DNA of 64,000 nt from Gimesia maris (GCF_008298035.1 NZ_CP042910.1:6572001-6636000); one strand, 5' to 3'. Positions 32,783-42,991 are shown, counted from the first letter of the stretch. Numbers and translations are program-made. Notes: a model not told the origin generated them from the letters alone.

Positions 32783-34918
32783 TTGAGTCGTTCTGCAAAG
32801 AAGAAAACCCGGCCCTCCCAGCCGGAAACATCAACACCGGCAGGTACTCCCGTCTTCGCTGGCACGATCCTCGTCCTCGCCATCGGTTTAACGTGGATCT
32901 TCTGGTACGGCCTCTGGTCGGGTGGGGGGCTGATCGGCGGTGACCTTTATACCTACTTCTTTCCCCAAAAGACGTTCTTTGCCGAACGTCTGCAGGCAGG
33001 AGAATTTCCACTCTGGAATTCCAACATCGGACACGGCGTCCCGCTGGTTGCGGAAAGTCAGACCGGTGCATTCTACCCGTTCAACTACTTCGCCTACCGC
33101 TTTCTTCCCGTCAACACTGCCTACAACTTCGTCCAGATCTTGCACTATATTCTGGCGTTCGTCTTTACCGGCATGTATGTGAGACGCCTGGGCTACTCGC
33201 TGGTTGCTGCATTGTTTGCAGGACTCGTCTATACCTATGGTTGGTTTCCCTCGCGCATCTGCCTGGAATGGGCCATCATTGGGGGCGCCTGGCTGCCATT
33301 AACGCTGTGGTGCGTCGAGTCGTTTTTCCAGACCCGTTACTGGCGGTATGCGATACTATTGTGTTTCGCGCTGACGATGCAGATTCTGCCTGGCCACTTC
33401 AATCTGGCCTTTATCACACAATTGATGCTGGTCGTCTATATTCCTGCCCGCATCTGGGTCAGCCGCGACGAAACCACTGAAGCACTCAAACCCTATCGCC
33501 GACGGACCATCATACTTCTTCTGGTAGCTTTTATTTCCACCTATGCACTCTCAGCAGTACAGCTCGCGCCAACCTGGGAATTAAAACAACTCAGTCAACG
33601 GGCAGAAGTGGGCGAGCGTTCGCATCAACCCGGTTACGGACATATCCCGGTCTGGTATCTCTCGCAGGTGGTTGCCCCCTGGGCCTGGTACCCCTATGAA
33701 GTGAACCTGGATGCCGGACTGACAGCCGGCAGCGATGCCACCAATCAGGTCGAGGCCCATCTGTACTTCGGAATCGCCTCGATTCTCCTGCTGATTTATG
33801 GGACCTGGCGTGGCGTCTGGACGCGTGACCGCAGACTGATTCTGCTGGCTGTGATCGGTGTTCTGGCGCTGTTGTATACGCCAGGCTGGCTGCTTCCGAT
33901 TACAAAACATCTGCCCGGCTTCAGTTTTTTCACCGGCCCCGGTCGTTATGGCATCCTGACCACATTCGCTGTCGCAGTCATTGCCGGCGTCTGCCTGGAA
34001 CGACTGACAGCGAACTGGAATCGTAATCTGCAGTTGATGGTAGTCGCGATCATCTGCCTGTTTACTACTGCTGATTTCTGGATCGTCAGTCGTTATGTGA
34101 CTTATGCTGCTATCATACCTGACCCGCCGATCAATAATTTAGACCGGAGTGCACTCAAAAAGATTGTGACAGACTACGGTAAACCGGTTCGCCTGTTTGC
34201 CCCGGGAGCCAATTTGCCTACTCTACTGGGCGTGGCTTCCACGCCTGTTTACCTGGGAATCGGTCCCGAACAGTATTTCAATCCAAAGCTGACAATGCCC
34301 GAGCCGCTGCCGTTCAAAGAACCCGCGACACCTGAGCAGATTGCATGGCTCCGCAATGCAGGTGTGACCCACATCCTCAGCCAGCATCCCCTCGACTTGA
34401 ATCATTGGCCGGTAAAACCGGTCTGGAGAGATTTTGATGCGGTAATTAACCCCGCCTGGGGACGCTTCGACGAACCAGTTTACTTTTATGAACTTCAGGA
34501 ATCGCGAGGTCGACTTGCCTGGAAAAATCCCCAGGAAAATCAAAACGCCACGCTTACAGGTTACCGCTCAAATGAAATTGTAATTGAAGCCGAGACGCCA
34601 ACGGAAGATACACTCATCTTAACCGACTTGATGTATCCTGGCTGGAGGGTCTACGTCGATGGCCAACCTGCTGAAGCAGAACTGATCGAAGGCATGTACC
34701 GCGGCGTGAAACTTTCTGCGGGGAAACATGAAGTGGTCTGGGCATACCAGTCTGGCTGGTTTCTGATCGGGGCGATTGTCAGCTGCGTCACACTGTTGGT
34801 TTTATTGACGATTGCCCACTTCCGATTCTGGCATCCAATTCTGTTTCAAATGAAACAGCGGACAATGGAAGTGCAGCCTGATATCCCTGCCAGCGAGATT
34901 ACGAAGAAGAAGAAATGA
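32783..34918 (+). CDS. YfhO-like multi-pass membrane protein
   Basis: The 711-residue protein starts with TTG at 32783, with AGG nine bases upstream. It has about 12 hydrophobic helices between residues 25 and 420 and again one near residue 675 (SGWFLIGAIVSCVTLLVLL). Between them lies a large exported region, with YPGWRVYVDGQPAEAELI near residue 620. This layout, with HGVPLVAESQTGAFYPFNY near the first helices, matches the YfhO family and the GT-C class, which is linked to transfer of sugars to lipid or protein acceptors in the envelope. The acceptor is unknown. The 3' end overlaps the convergent FHA gene by 20 bases. Confidence 0.88.
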   Translation: MSRSAKKKTRPSQPETSTPAGTPVFAGTILVLAIGLTWIFWYGLWSGGGLIGGDLYTYFFPQKTFFAERLQAGEFPLWNSNIGHGVPLVAESQTGAFYPFNYFAYRFLPVNTAYNFVQILHYILAFVFTGMYVRRLGYSLVAALFAGLVYTYGWFPSRICLEWAIIGGAWLPLTLWCVESFFQTRYWRYAILLCFALTMQILPGHFNLAFITQLMLVVYIPARIWVSRDETTEALKPYRRRTIILLLVAFISTYALSAVQLAPTWELKQLSQRAEVGERSHQPGYGHIPVWYLSQVVAPWAWYPYEVNLDAGLTAGSDATNQVEAHLYFGIASILLLIYGTWRGVWTRDRRLILLAVIGVLALLYTPGWLLPITKHLPGFSFFTGPGRYGILTTFAVAVIAGVCLERLTANWNRNLQLMVVAIICLFTTADFWIVSRYVTYAAIIPDPPINNLDRSALKKIVTDYGKPVRLFAPGANLPTLLGVASTPVYLGIGPEQYFNPKLTMPEPLPFKEPATPEQIAWLRNAGVTHILSQHPLDLNHWPVKPVWRDFDAVINPAWGRFDEPVYFYELQESRGRLAWKNPQENQNATLTGYRSNEIVIEAETPTEDTLILTDLMYPGWRVYVDGQPAEAELIEGMYRGVKLSAGKHEVVWAYQSGWFLIGAIVSCVTLLVLLTIAHFRFWHPILFQMKQRTMEVQPDIPASEITKKKK

Positions 34919-35477
34919 ATTCCACGTTGGAACCAGTCCCTTCAAAGCGGTGACTGTCTGAATAATTTTCTTCATCGTCTTCGTCGTCAACGCTCTCCAG
35001 TTCATCGCTGGGCAGCATATCGTTTGCACTTACGTTGTGACCACTGTCTGAAATGGCAACCGGGAACTGCTGGGAAATATCCACGTCTTTGGTCGGCTTT
35101 TTAAAGTGCTGGACCGACGGTGCTTTGGTAGGCGTACTGTCTGTCTCCGGCTGACTGTCAGACTGTTCTTTTTTCTTATGAAAGTCGGCGCCAATATTTT
35201 CCAGATGATAGGCGACGTTTCCAATTTTCAGCTCATCATGCAGTTTCAGCCAGGCCTGCTGGTCAATCTTCTTGCCGTTCACATAAACGCCGTTCATGCT
35301 GCCCAGATCACGAACGACAGGACGGTCATTCACAATCGCGAGACAACAATGCTTGCGAGAGATCTTGGGACTGTCATTGATCACGATATCACAGTCGGGG
35401 TGGCGTCCGACGAGAATGATCGCCTTGTCAAGCACGATCGGGCGACCTTGATTCACGGGGACTAAGCAGACTGCCAT
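34899..35477 (-). CDS. FHA-domain protein
   Basis: This 192-residue protein has one forkhead-associated domain at residues 22-90: VGRHPDCDIVIND, ISRKHC and NGVYVNGKKI are the conserved phosphothreonine-binding segments. The C-terminal half is acidic and Ser/Thr-rich without a fold signal, ending in EFISSSS. FHA domains read phosphothreonine in kinase signalling. No kinase gene is next to it, so the partner is unknown. A GGAG site precedes the ATG and a promoter-like pair of boxes lies 44 bases further up. The gene is convergent with YfhO and overlaps it by 20 bases. Confidence 0.9.
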   Translation of the reverse strand: MAVCLVPVNQGRPIVLDKAIILVGRHPDCDIVINDSPKISRKHCCLAIVNDRPVVRDLGSMNGVYVNGKKIDQQAWLKLHDELKIGNVAYHLENIGADFHKKKEQSDSQPETDSTPTKAPSVQHFKKPTKDVDISQQFPVAISDSGHNVSANDMLPSDELESVDDEDDEENYSDSHRFEGTGSNVEFISSSS

Positions 35478-36037
35478 AGAAGACTCCAGTCAGAAACGTA
35501 AGCAAACTTATTGAATATTTATTATACGAGTCATCCTGATCCAAGTAAAAGAAAAAAGGCCCAAGGGAAACAGGTGCGACAGAAATTCACACCATAACCC
35601 ATATATCTTACACGGATGCTTAATATGTTAATTATTGATAAATATCGACTATTTATAGATATATACTCAATACAGACCTCTTGTTTTTATCAAACTTGAG
35701 TGATTCCCCGCACTCTCTCAAATTCAAGATACCCCCAGATTGACTTAGACACTTTATATGATAATTATCACAACCCGCACAAAAGGACTATCAGAGAGTG
35801 TGCAAAACAGCACACTCTTGGCTTCAGGTCTCATTTTGACAATCCAGTAAGATATGATGACGTCAAACAGAAAGGATTGTTGCCGGGAATCTGACTCACC
35901 ATTCTCACGTAGACCCAATCACCTGTACCAGCTACTATCGTCATGATAAGACCGTCTCAAATCGCAGTAGCGGTTCGAGAACTCATGAACGACATTTATG
36001 AGACCTTGCCCACTGACTCTATATGGAAGAATCCCCA
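35478..36037. other. AT-rich intergenic region
   Basis: These 560 bases lie between divergent genes. They hold the FHA promoter-like boxes and a strongly AT-rich tract at 35580-35700. A 64-codon frame at 35700-35894 starts with GTG, has no ribosome-binding site and resembles no family I know, so I do not call it. No tRNA was seen. Confidence 0.5.
35521..35549 (-). promoter_or_regulatory. Promoter-like boxes for the FHA gene
   Basis: On the minus strand: TTTACT, a 17-base spacer, then TATAAT. The -10 box is perfect and the -35 box has four of six matches. The start would be about 37 bases before the ATG at 35477. Confidence 0.45.
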
Positions 36038-36526
36038 ATGAAGACTGCTCTGATTTATATAGCGATGATCACATTTACTGGTGTCAGTTTAATTTCTGAA
36101 AACTCGGCCTCTGCCAGTGATGAAGATCAGAAAGCCGTGCAGGCGGCAACCAGCCAGTTTTACACGGCTCTGAATGAGCTGTTTACCGGCGAAGTTGAGC
36201 CCATGAAAAAAGTCTGGTCGCACCAGGATGATATCACTTTTATGGGACCGGATGGCAGCTTTCTGCATGGCTGGAAACCGATTGCTGCTGAATGGGAAAA
36301 AACGGGCTCCATGAAACTGGGTGGTAAAGTGGAAGCATCAGAAATACACACCACAGTCGGACCGAAACTTGCCATCGTCAGTAACTACGAAATTGGTCAT
36401 AACAAAGGGCCGGATGGAAAAATGCTGAAAGTCAAAATTCGAGCGACAAGCACCTTCAGAAAAGAAAACGGGAAATGGAAAATGATTGGCCATCACACCG
36501 ACCTGCTTCCCTTTCTGTTGAACTAA
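36038..36526 (+). CDS. Exported SnoaL-like (NTF2-fold) protein
   Basis: The 162-residue protein starts at the ATG at 36038 and opens with a signal peptide (KTALIYIAMITFTGVSLI, cleavage likely after ASA). The mature part has the NTF2/SnoaL pattern: an N-terminal helix with QAATSQFYTALNELFTG, DITFMGPDGSFLHGWKPI, and closing strands ATSTFRKENGKWKMIGHHTD. This fold is found in small hydrolases, isomerases and non-enzymatic stress proteins, many of them DUF4440. The role here is unknown. It is convergent with the LRR gene, whose stop lies 49 bases away. Confidence 0.88.
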   Translation: MKTALIYIAMITFTGVSLISENSASASDEDQKAVQAATSQFYTALNELFTGEVEPMKKVWSHQDDITFMGPDGSFLHGWKPIAAEWEKTGSMKLGGKVEASEIHTTVGPKLAIVSNYEIGHNKGPDGKMLKVKIRATSTFRKENGKWKMIGHHTDLLPFLLN

Positions 36527-36575
36527 TCTGCTGACGAATGGTCTCTCATTCTATGGCGCGCTTGCGATGGATCGG

Positions 36576-39500
36576 TTAAGGGACAGGCTGTTGTGCTTTG
36601 ACTTCTTTGCTCTTGATCTGACAGGACGGCAATGCCTGCTTGAACTTTTCAAGGTCCGCCGCGGACAATTCGAGGTGTTGCAGGGAGAGAAAGCGCAGGC
36701 GCTGCATGTCTTTCAGTGATTCGAGGCAGGCAGCCGTTGTTTTGCTGTGGTCCAGATCCAGTGAGTAGAGCCGATTCAGCTGGAGTTGGGCCAGTTGGGC
36801 AACTCCGGCATCGGTGATCTGTGTATGTTCAAGTTTCAGTTTTTGCAGGTTGACCAGGCCTTTCAAGTCTTTGATCCCTTGGTCCGGAATGCGGCTTCCC
36901 GATAAATCGAGTTCACTGAGATACGTTAAATTTTTTATGTATTCAAGCTTCGTATTGTCGAATTCCGCCCAGTGCATACTCAGTCGCTTTAAGTCTTTCA
37001 TCTCCGAGATTCGTTTCAGGCAGGAGTCGAATACTTTAGCTTTCTCAGCGCGATTATGGATCGCAAAAATACCCTGGAGGTGGTTCGGAAATTCAACTGA
37101 TTCGATTACGTAGTGATGTCCCTGATTGATTACATTAACATTGGCACCTGCTTCTTTCAGTTCCTGTATCACGTATTGCAGGGAGGAGGCTAACGGCGCC
37201 GCGTATTCAATATTGCATTTCGGCTGGGAACGCTGGAAATTTTTTACCCCATCCTCGCTTACCTTGGTGTCGTTCAAATCTAAGCGGTACAACCCCCTTA
37301 GCGTTTCCAGATCTTTCAACCCCCGGTCTGTGATATAAGTAGAATTCAGAGATAACATCCCCAGTGAAGTCATCTTTCTCAGAAGGGGTGTTCCACCGTC
37401 CGTAATCGTGGTGCCGTCGAGAATCAATGTGTTTAATCGTGGCAGACGTAATAGATCTTCCAGTCCCTGATCAGCCACACGGGTGTGTTCCAGAGCCAGG
37501 CTTCGCAGATTTTCAAGCGATGCCAGATGGACCATTCCGTCGCTGTAAATACGGTTCTGGCTCAGATTGAGAACTTTGAGATTCGTGAGGCCAGACAGAT
37601 GTTTGAGCCCATGCTCCGTGATCTGATTTTGGGGGAGAATGAAGATCTTCAGCTGCGTCATCTCCTTGAGTTGGATCAACTGATCGTTAGTAATTCCGGC
37701 ATTTTCAATCTGCAATACTTCCAGCTTTTTCAGTTGAGTCAGCTGTTTAAGTCCTTCTTCAGTGAAATTTCCACCATTCAGCTTGAGTACTCTTAGCTCG
37801 GGAACATGCTTCAGATGCTTCAGTCCGGCATCTGTCAAGTCAGCGCCGGCGACGTCCAACTCGTACAGTGTTTTTAAACCATTCAGCAGACTGAGCCGTT
37901 CGTCAAGGGGGGAGAGTTTCTTTTCTCTGCCTGGGAGGGGATAGAATCGGACGACGAGCTGTTCAGCATTCTCAGGCAGCCGACGTCGCGTATAAAAGCC
38001 ACCTGATTTTTTCAGTTTTGCGAGAATGCTCTGAATCCCGGAGTCTAGGGGAGGCGAAGCCTGAATCCGACAGTTGGGGCACTGTTGCTTCAGCATCGCG
38101 ACGCCTGCTTCTGTAACGCCGGTGCCATGTAAATTGAGATCCGTTGGTTTGATCAACTTGTCATGAAAATATGCCATTCCTGTATCCGTTACTTTGGTAC
38201 CGTATAAATCCAGGCTTTTCAGATTAAAAATCGAACTGAGAGTTTTCAGGCCTGCGTCATCAATGTCTGTCTCTCGTAAGCCCAGCCTGTAAAGTTGCTG
38301 CAGCGACTGAAGTGATTTTAAACCGGCATTTGAAACTCTGGTTTCATCCAGAGACAGGACCTTTAACGGTTTCAGGTTCTCTAAATGAACCATACCTGTA
38401 TCGGTGATCTCAGTTTTTCTGAGATTCAATGAGCGGAGCTTCGTCAGCTTTGCAATCGAAGCCAGCGCTGTATCATCAATTTGAGTGTAATCGAGTTTCA
38501 AAGTGGTCAGTTCTGTCAGTGGTACCAGATGTTTGACTCCTGCACTGTTGATCTTTGTCTTTGTGAGTGACAAGCTTTGCAAGTGGATTAATTTGCTTAC
38601 CGTTTGCAAGCCGGTCTCGGTGAGGGGAGTAAGTGATAAATCCAGCGTTTTCAGTTTTGGTAGTGTTACCAGTTCACTCAGGCCTGTGCCTGTAACGGAC
38701 GTGTTATAAAGTTTCAATGATTCCAGTTTTGGCAGCGCTTTTAAATGTGTCAGTCCAGCGTCAGTGACCCGGGTACTTCCTAAATTCAATGTTTTAAGTT
38801 GCGGGAATTTTTTCAGCGAGACCAGTCCGGCGTCGGTAATTCCCGATCGGCTCAGGTCCAGATTTTCCAGGCTTTTCAGGTCATTCAAAGTCGCCAGTCC
38901 TTTGTCTGTGATTGCCGTGCCTGGTAATTGCAGGGTTTCCAGTTCAGATAAACCGGATAGATGTCGGGTACAGTCATCGGTGATGCTGGTACTGATGAAG
39001 GAGACCGATTTCAAACGGGGGACATGTTTTAAGTGTTTAACCTGCGCATCGACGATTTGATTCCCAAAGAATCGAATAGAAGTAAAATACTCTGAAGTGA
39101 GTTTTCCATTCTTAAACACTCTTTGATTCTGGATGTGTGCTCCCTGTGCTTTCAGAGCGGCTATCGCTGCCTGTGCCTGAGTGGAGTCGCCGGGAGCAGT
39201 TGCTTTGCCCGTCTCAATTTTACATTTGGGCAGTGCGGCGTGGACTCGGGCCATTCCCGCTGAGGTGACGCCGGTAGAGATCAGGTTCAGCTTCTTCAGT
39301 TGCTTCAGTTTGATGATGTGTTCCATGCCGGCGTCGGTGACGGCTGTCCTGGCGAGGTTTAACGAGGTTAAACGGGAAAGCCCTGTCAGATGGGGCAGGG
39401 CAGCATCCGTGATGGGTGACTGCATTATCGTTAGTGAGGTCAGTCCCTTCAGCTCATTGAGAATCTGCAATCCCTGGTCACTGACACTGGTTTGATTCAG

Positions 39501-40376
39501 CGTCAAAGATTTCAACCCCGACAGACCTTTCAGACAGGCTAGACTTTTATCATCAATGTGTGGTCTGGAAAGACTGATGGACGACAGCAATCGATGCTGA
39601 TCCAAATCTTGATACCGGACGAACCCTCCTAGTGATTTGACTTGTCGGGCAACTTTGAGATGAGCAGGCAAGACGGGTCTGTCAAACAGAATTTTGCATT
39701 CAGGGATCGCTTCCTGAAGTTCCGCGACCCCCGCGCTGGTTACTTTTGTTTCATTAACTTCGAGTTGCTTCAGTTTTTTTAATTCAGACAAATGGGTAAG
39801 GCCGGCATTGCTGATTTTTGTCTGATACAGGTTCAGAGAATTTAACTCTTTCAGATTATTGAGATGCTCCAGACCAGAATCTGAGATTTGAGTCGCAAAC
39901 AACCACAGAACTTCCAGTTGGGTTAAATCTTTTAAGTGTACCAGGCATTGATCAGTTAAAGGTACATGTCTGACAAACAGGTGGGTCAACGCCGGAAATT
40001 GCTTCAAATGTTGGAAGGCGTCGTCTTCTAAAGGGCAATTTTGGAATTCCAAGTTTTGCAAGTGCTTCAAATTGGTCAATGACTGCAACCCGCTCCCCGA
40101 AATTTTGACATTGTAAAATCCGAGTTTGCGTATGTCTTTCAGATGATTGATGAACTTGATCTGGGTGTCAGTAATCTTGTTATTGGTAAAAGAAACTGAG
40201 TCTATTTTCTTTTTTGATCCTGATTTGGCATATCCGAATCTGCCGCCCAGGGACCGGATAATTTGTATTGCCTGTGTTTCTGTTATTTCTGAGGGTTCAG
40301 CCGCGTATCCTGCCTGAATCAGAATCGCGGAGTTAAGCAATAAACAGGTGGCAACGAAAAGAATTGAAAACCGCAT
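36576..40376 (-). CDS. Giant exported leucine-rich-repeat protein, five modules
   Basis: The 1266-residue protein has a signal peptide (MRFSILFVATCLLLN) and almost the whole length is LRRs of the form LxxLxLxxTxITDxGLxxL, a 23-24-residue unit. It is not one continuous array. Five modules can be read, at about residues 36-231, 242-387, 402-771, 780-1057 and 1066-1258. Each opens with a conserved helix-like lead (SLGGRFGYA, SLGGFVRY, KAQGAHIQ, KKSGGFYT, KEAGANVN) and closes with a P-x-C-x-I-type cap (IPECKIL, LPKCKIE, CPNCRIQ, QPKCNIE, LPSCQIK). The modules look like tandem duplications of whole LRR units. Partners are unknown. A surface binding role is likely. Confidence 0.92.
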   Translation of the reverse strand: MRFSILFVATCLLLNSAILIQAGYAAEPSEITETQAIQIIRSLGGRFGYAKSGSKKKIDSVSFTNNKITDTQIKFINHLKDIRKLGFYNVKISGSGLQSLTNLKHLQNLEFQNCPLEDDAFQHLKQFPALTHLFVRHVPLTDQCLVHLKDLTQLEVLWLFATQISDSGLEHLNNLKELNSLNLYQTKISNAGLTHLSELKKLKQLEVNETKVTSAGVAELQEAIPECKILFDRPVLPAHLKVARQVKSLGGFVRYQDLDQHRLLSSISLSRPHIDDKSLACLKGLSGLKSLTLNQTSVSDQGLQILNELKGLTSLTIMQSPITDAALPHLTGLSRLTSLNLARTAVTDAGMEHIIKLKQLKKLNLISTGVTSAGMARVHAALPKCKIETGKATAPGDSTQAQAAIAALKAQGAHIQNQRVFKNGKLTSEYFTSIRFFGNQIVDAQVKHLKHVPRLKSVSFISTSITDDCTRHLSGLSELETLQLPGTAITDKGLATLNDLKSLENLDLSRSGITDAGLVSLKKFPQLKTLNLGSTRVTDAGLTHLKALPKLESLKLYNTSVTGTGLSELVTLPKLKTLDLSLTPLTETGLQTVSKLIHLQSLSLTKTKINSAGVKHLVPLTELTTLKLDYTQIDDTALASIAKLTKLRSLNLRKTEITDTGMVHLENLKPLKVLSLDETRVSNAGLKSLQSLQQLYRLGLRETDIDDAGLKTLSSIFNLKSLDLYGTKVTDTGMAYFHDKLIKPTDLNLHGTGVTEAGVAMLKQQCPNCRIQASPPLDSGIQSILAKLKKSGGFYTRRRLPENAEQLVVRFYPLPGREKKLSPLDERLSLLNGLKTLYELDVAGADLTDAGLKHLKHVPELRVLKLNGGNFTEEGLKQLTQLKKLEVLQIENAGITNDQLIQLKEMTQLKIFILPQNQITEHGLKHLSGLTNLKVLNLSQNRIYSDGMVHLASLENLRSLALEHTRVADQGLEDLLRLPRLNTLILDGTTITDGGTPLLRKMTSLGMLSLNSTYITDRGLKDLETLRGLYRLDLNDTKVSEDGVKNFQRSQPKCNIEYAAPLASSLQYVIQELKEAGANVNVINQGHHYVIESVEFPNHLQGIFAIHNRAEKAKVFDSCLKRISEMKDLKRLSMHWAEFDNTKLEYIKNLTYLSELDLSGSRIPDQGIKDLKGLVNLQKLKLEHTQITDAGVAQLAQLQLNRLYSLDLDHSKTTAACLESLKDMQRLRFLSLQHLELSAADLEKFKQALPSCQIKSKEVKAQQPVP

Positions 40377-40504
40377 CAGGAGAATCCCTGTTGTGAATAT
40401 CCAGGTTTTAAGTGGAGGATGTACGTATGGGTATGAGTATGACTATAACCCTGTGCGCAGTCAGAAGCAAATGGATGAGTCAGTGGCAGTATTATTTACT
40501 GAGA

Positions 40505-41815
40505 TCAGAGCAACTGCCGTGCTTTGATATCCAGATAGCGACTGATGAGGTTGACCGACAGGTTTTCAGGCAGCGTATCGAGCACGAGCAACCCTGATTT
40601 CTGCAATGCGGCAATTTGAGTCGCCTGGGAAGAAACGATCTCAGCCGCGGCGGCGATCTGAAATGCTTCCCGGTCCGTCTCCGGGATTGAATTCATTCGA
40701 TTTTCAAGGGGAACGTTTCGTAAAAACGCAGACAATACCAGATGCGGCCAGCGCATCATCCGCAAGGCGTTTCCCAAGTATTCCAGATGAACTTCATCCA
40801 GCGCATGTGTCAGTACAACGACCAGCGAGCGTTTACGATAGCGCAGTTGCAGTTGTTCGGACATCAGCTGGTAATCGGAAGCCTCATAAATCGGTGTCAG
40901 GTCATATACCTGACGAATCAGCTTCTGAATCGAACTGGCACCGCGGATGGGGGGGACCCAGCATTCCACCTTGTTCGAACAGGCCATCAGAGAAACGGTA
41001 TCCCCCTGCCTGAGTGCGACATAGCTCAACAGAATCGCAGCATTCAACGCACGGTCAAAGTGGGTGACACCTTCGTCGGCATTACACATCGAACGACCAC
41101 AGTCGAGAAGAAATATGATGTTCTGATTTTTCTCGACCACGTATTCCCGACTGATCAATTCCTGATGACGCGACGTGGCTTTCCAGTCAATGCTGCGAAA
41201 TTCGTCTCCCCGTCGATATTCACGCAGTCGGTCAAAATCAGTTCCCCGCCCCCGTAGACGCGACAGTTTGATTCCCGCCTCGGCCAGACGATTGCGACGC
41301 GCCAGCAGTTCCACCCCGCGCACCGATTGAATGTCGGGATAGATCTTTATTTCCTGGCGAATGTCCCGTTCGTCGTATATGGTCCAAAGCCCGAACCGAC
41401 TTTTCATCTGTAAAAACACGCGGCGAAAACGGTTTTTCCCGCGATGGTGTGGCTCAACATGGTAGATGCTGAATTGATGCTTATTGGGAAAGAGTTGGAT
41501 ATCAAACGGAAGATCTGTATAATGACAGGGCATGGGTGGTTCATCATGCACATGAATCTTAAGTGGGACTGAGCCACGGTTATTAAACCAGAGCTTAACA
41601 CTGTTCGAAGCGCCGACACTCAAGACATCGTTCACTTCCCGATGTACTTCGATTGTAAGCAGCGAGGGTGTCAGCACCAGATCAACCAGTGAGAACAGAA
41701 ATACCAGTAGACAGACTAAAACACCAGCCTGCCCCACTTCCGGCCAGATCGTTCCCAGCGCAAAGGGAAGCATGGCCGCCGCGAACAGATACAACAGCGA
41801 GAGGCGGGGCATCAT
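40505..41815 (-). CDS. DUF58 protein
   Basis: This 436-residue protein has two N-terminal membrane helices (LYLFAAAMLPFALGTI, GVLVCLLVFLFSLVDLVL). The DUF58 signature is FRSIDWKATSRHQELISREY, and after it a von Willebrand A-like fold (NIIFLLDCGRSM, a MIDAS-like DxGxSM). DUF58 proteins form a conserved pair with a MoxR ATPase, and the pair is thought to act in chaperone-like assembly or activation of membrane complexes. Its ATG overlaps the MoxR stop by 4 bases (ATGA), so translation is coupled. The second ATG, one codon downstream, is an alternative start. Confidence 0.92.
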   Translation of the reverse strand: MMPRLSLLYLFAAAMLPFALGTIWPEVGQAGVLVCLLVFLFSLVDLVLTPSLLTIEVHREVNDVLSVGASNSVKLWFNNRGSVPLKIHVHDEPPMPCHYTDLPFDIQLFPNKHQFSIYHVEPHHRGKNRFRRVFLQMKSRFGLWTIYDERDIRQEIKIYPDIQSVRGVELLARRNRLAEAGIKLSRLRGRGTDFDRLREYRRGDEFRSIDWKATSRHQELISREYVVEKNQNIIFLLDCGRSMCNADEGVTHFDRALNAAILLSYVALRQGDTVSLMACSNKVECWVPPIRGASSIQKLIRQVYDLTPIYEASDYQLMSEQLQLRYRKRSLVVVLTHALDEVHLEYLGNALRMMRWPHLVLSAFLRNVPLENRMNSIPETDREAFQIAAAAEIVSSQATQIAALQKSGLLVLDTLPENLSVNLISRYLDIKARQLL

Positions 41816-42771
41816 TTGCGGGGAGCCTCAACGCTTTCCAGGATATCCCGAATGACTTCGTCCACTTTCATGCCTTCAATTTCCGCTTCCGGATGCAATC
41901 GAATCCGATGACGCAGAATGGGAAGTGACAACTCTTTCACATCATCGGGGACAACAAAATCACGCCCCTGACAGGCGGCCAGAACCCGTGTACTGATCAG
42001 TAGATTGACACTCGCCCGGGGACTCGCCCCGACTTCAATGGTATGCCAGCTACGGGTCCGCGATACGATGGATGTAATATATTGAATGATGGAAGGTTCA
42101 ACAATAATTTCTGCCGCACGCTGCTGAATCGACAGGATGGTTTCCGTGTTCAGCACAGGTTGAATTCCAAAAGTGCTCAGATCCCGGTTGTCTTTCCCGG
42201 CAGCATACAGATCCAGGATCGCATTCTCCTGATCTTGTGTCGGATAGTCGACCAGTAACTTGAACATGAAGCGGTCCAGTTGTGCTTCCGGGAGCGGATA
42301 AGTCCCTTCCTGTTCCAGAGGGTTCTGCGTTGCGATCGTGAGAAACGGTCTCTGCAGCGGATAGGTTTTTCCGTCAACAGACACCTGTCGTTCCTGCATT
42401 GCTTCCAGTAACGCAGACTGCGTCTTGGCTGGCGCCCGGTTGACTTCATCTGCCAGTAGCAGGTTTGTAAACAACGGGCCCTGATTGAAGGTGAATTTCT
42501 GCTCATGCATGTCATACACAGAGTGGCCGGTAATATCAGAGGGCATCAGGTCAGGAGTAAACTGGATCCGCCGAAACTCACTGGAAAGCACATGACTGAG
42601 CGTATTGACCAGCAGCGTCTTACCCAGGCCAGGAACGCCTTCGATTAAAACATTCCCTTCACAAAATAAAGCGACCAGCACCCCCTCTACCAGGTCTTCC
42701 TGCCCCATGAGCACTTTACCCACTTCAGTCATTGATCGCTGGTAATAATCTTCAACTTGTGAAACATCCAT
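41812..42771 (-). CDS. MoxR-type AAA ATPase
   Basis: This 319-residue protein has the AAA+ layout. EGVPGLGKTLLVN is the Walker A motif, LLADEVNRAPAKTQSALLEAM the Walker B and sensor segment, and LTIATQNPLEQEGTYPLPEAQLDRF is typical of MoxR proteins. They remodel partner proteins, here probably the DUF58/VWA protein encoded immediately after it with a 4-base overlap. I start at the ATG at 42771 (MDVSQVEDYYQR) as the family N-terminus. An earlier start at 42816 is not supported. No strong ribosome-binding site is seen. Confidence 0.93.
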   Translation of the reverse strand: MDVSQVEDYYQRSMTEVGKVLMGQEDLVEGVLVALFCEGNVLIEGVPGLGKTLLVNTLSHVLSSEFRRIQFTPDLMPSDITGHSVYDMHEQKFTFNQGPLFTNLLLADEVNRAPAKTQSALLEAMQERQVSVDGKTYPLQRPFLTIATQNPLEQEGTYPLPEAQLDRFMFKLLVDYPTQDQENAILDLYAAGKDNRDLSTFGIQPVLNTETILSIQQRAAEIIVEPSIIQYITSIVSRTRSWHTIEVGASPRASVNLLISTRVLAACQGRDFVVPDDVKELSLPILRHRIRLHPEAEIEGMKVDEVIRDILESVEAPRK

Positions 42772-42954
42772 GAATGAACCGTAACCCCGATTGTCTGTCT
42801 GAAGTAAGTAAATCAATTGTGATCTGGGATCACTCTTCGGGAACTGATGTTCCCTGTGACGTTTATTCTAAAGCGAATCCGGTTCAGATTTCGAGCATCC
42901 GGGTCGAGAACTGGCATGTTTTTTCAAATTGCCTGGCGGGAATCGTGAGCAGAT

Positions 42955-42991
42955 CATAAAAAAAGGCCCCCATCAATAATGGAGGCCTTTT
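42955..42991 (-). terminator. Rho-independent terminator of fliA
   Basis: AAAAGGCC (42961-42968) plus CCAT pairs with ATGG plus GGCCTTTT (42984-42991), with one mismatch and a 5-base loop. On the minus strand seven Ts follow (42964-42958). It lies 27 bases after the fliA stop. Confidence 0.88.

Noticed and set aside
35700-35894. 64-codon frame starting with GTG
   Set aside because: No ribosome-binding site, no family resemblance and an AT-rich surrounding.
36576-40376. Tandem DNA repeat or CRISPR-like array
   Set aside because: The repetition comes from leucine-rich repeats in a coding region. The DNA units vary in sequence and are in one reading frame.
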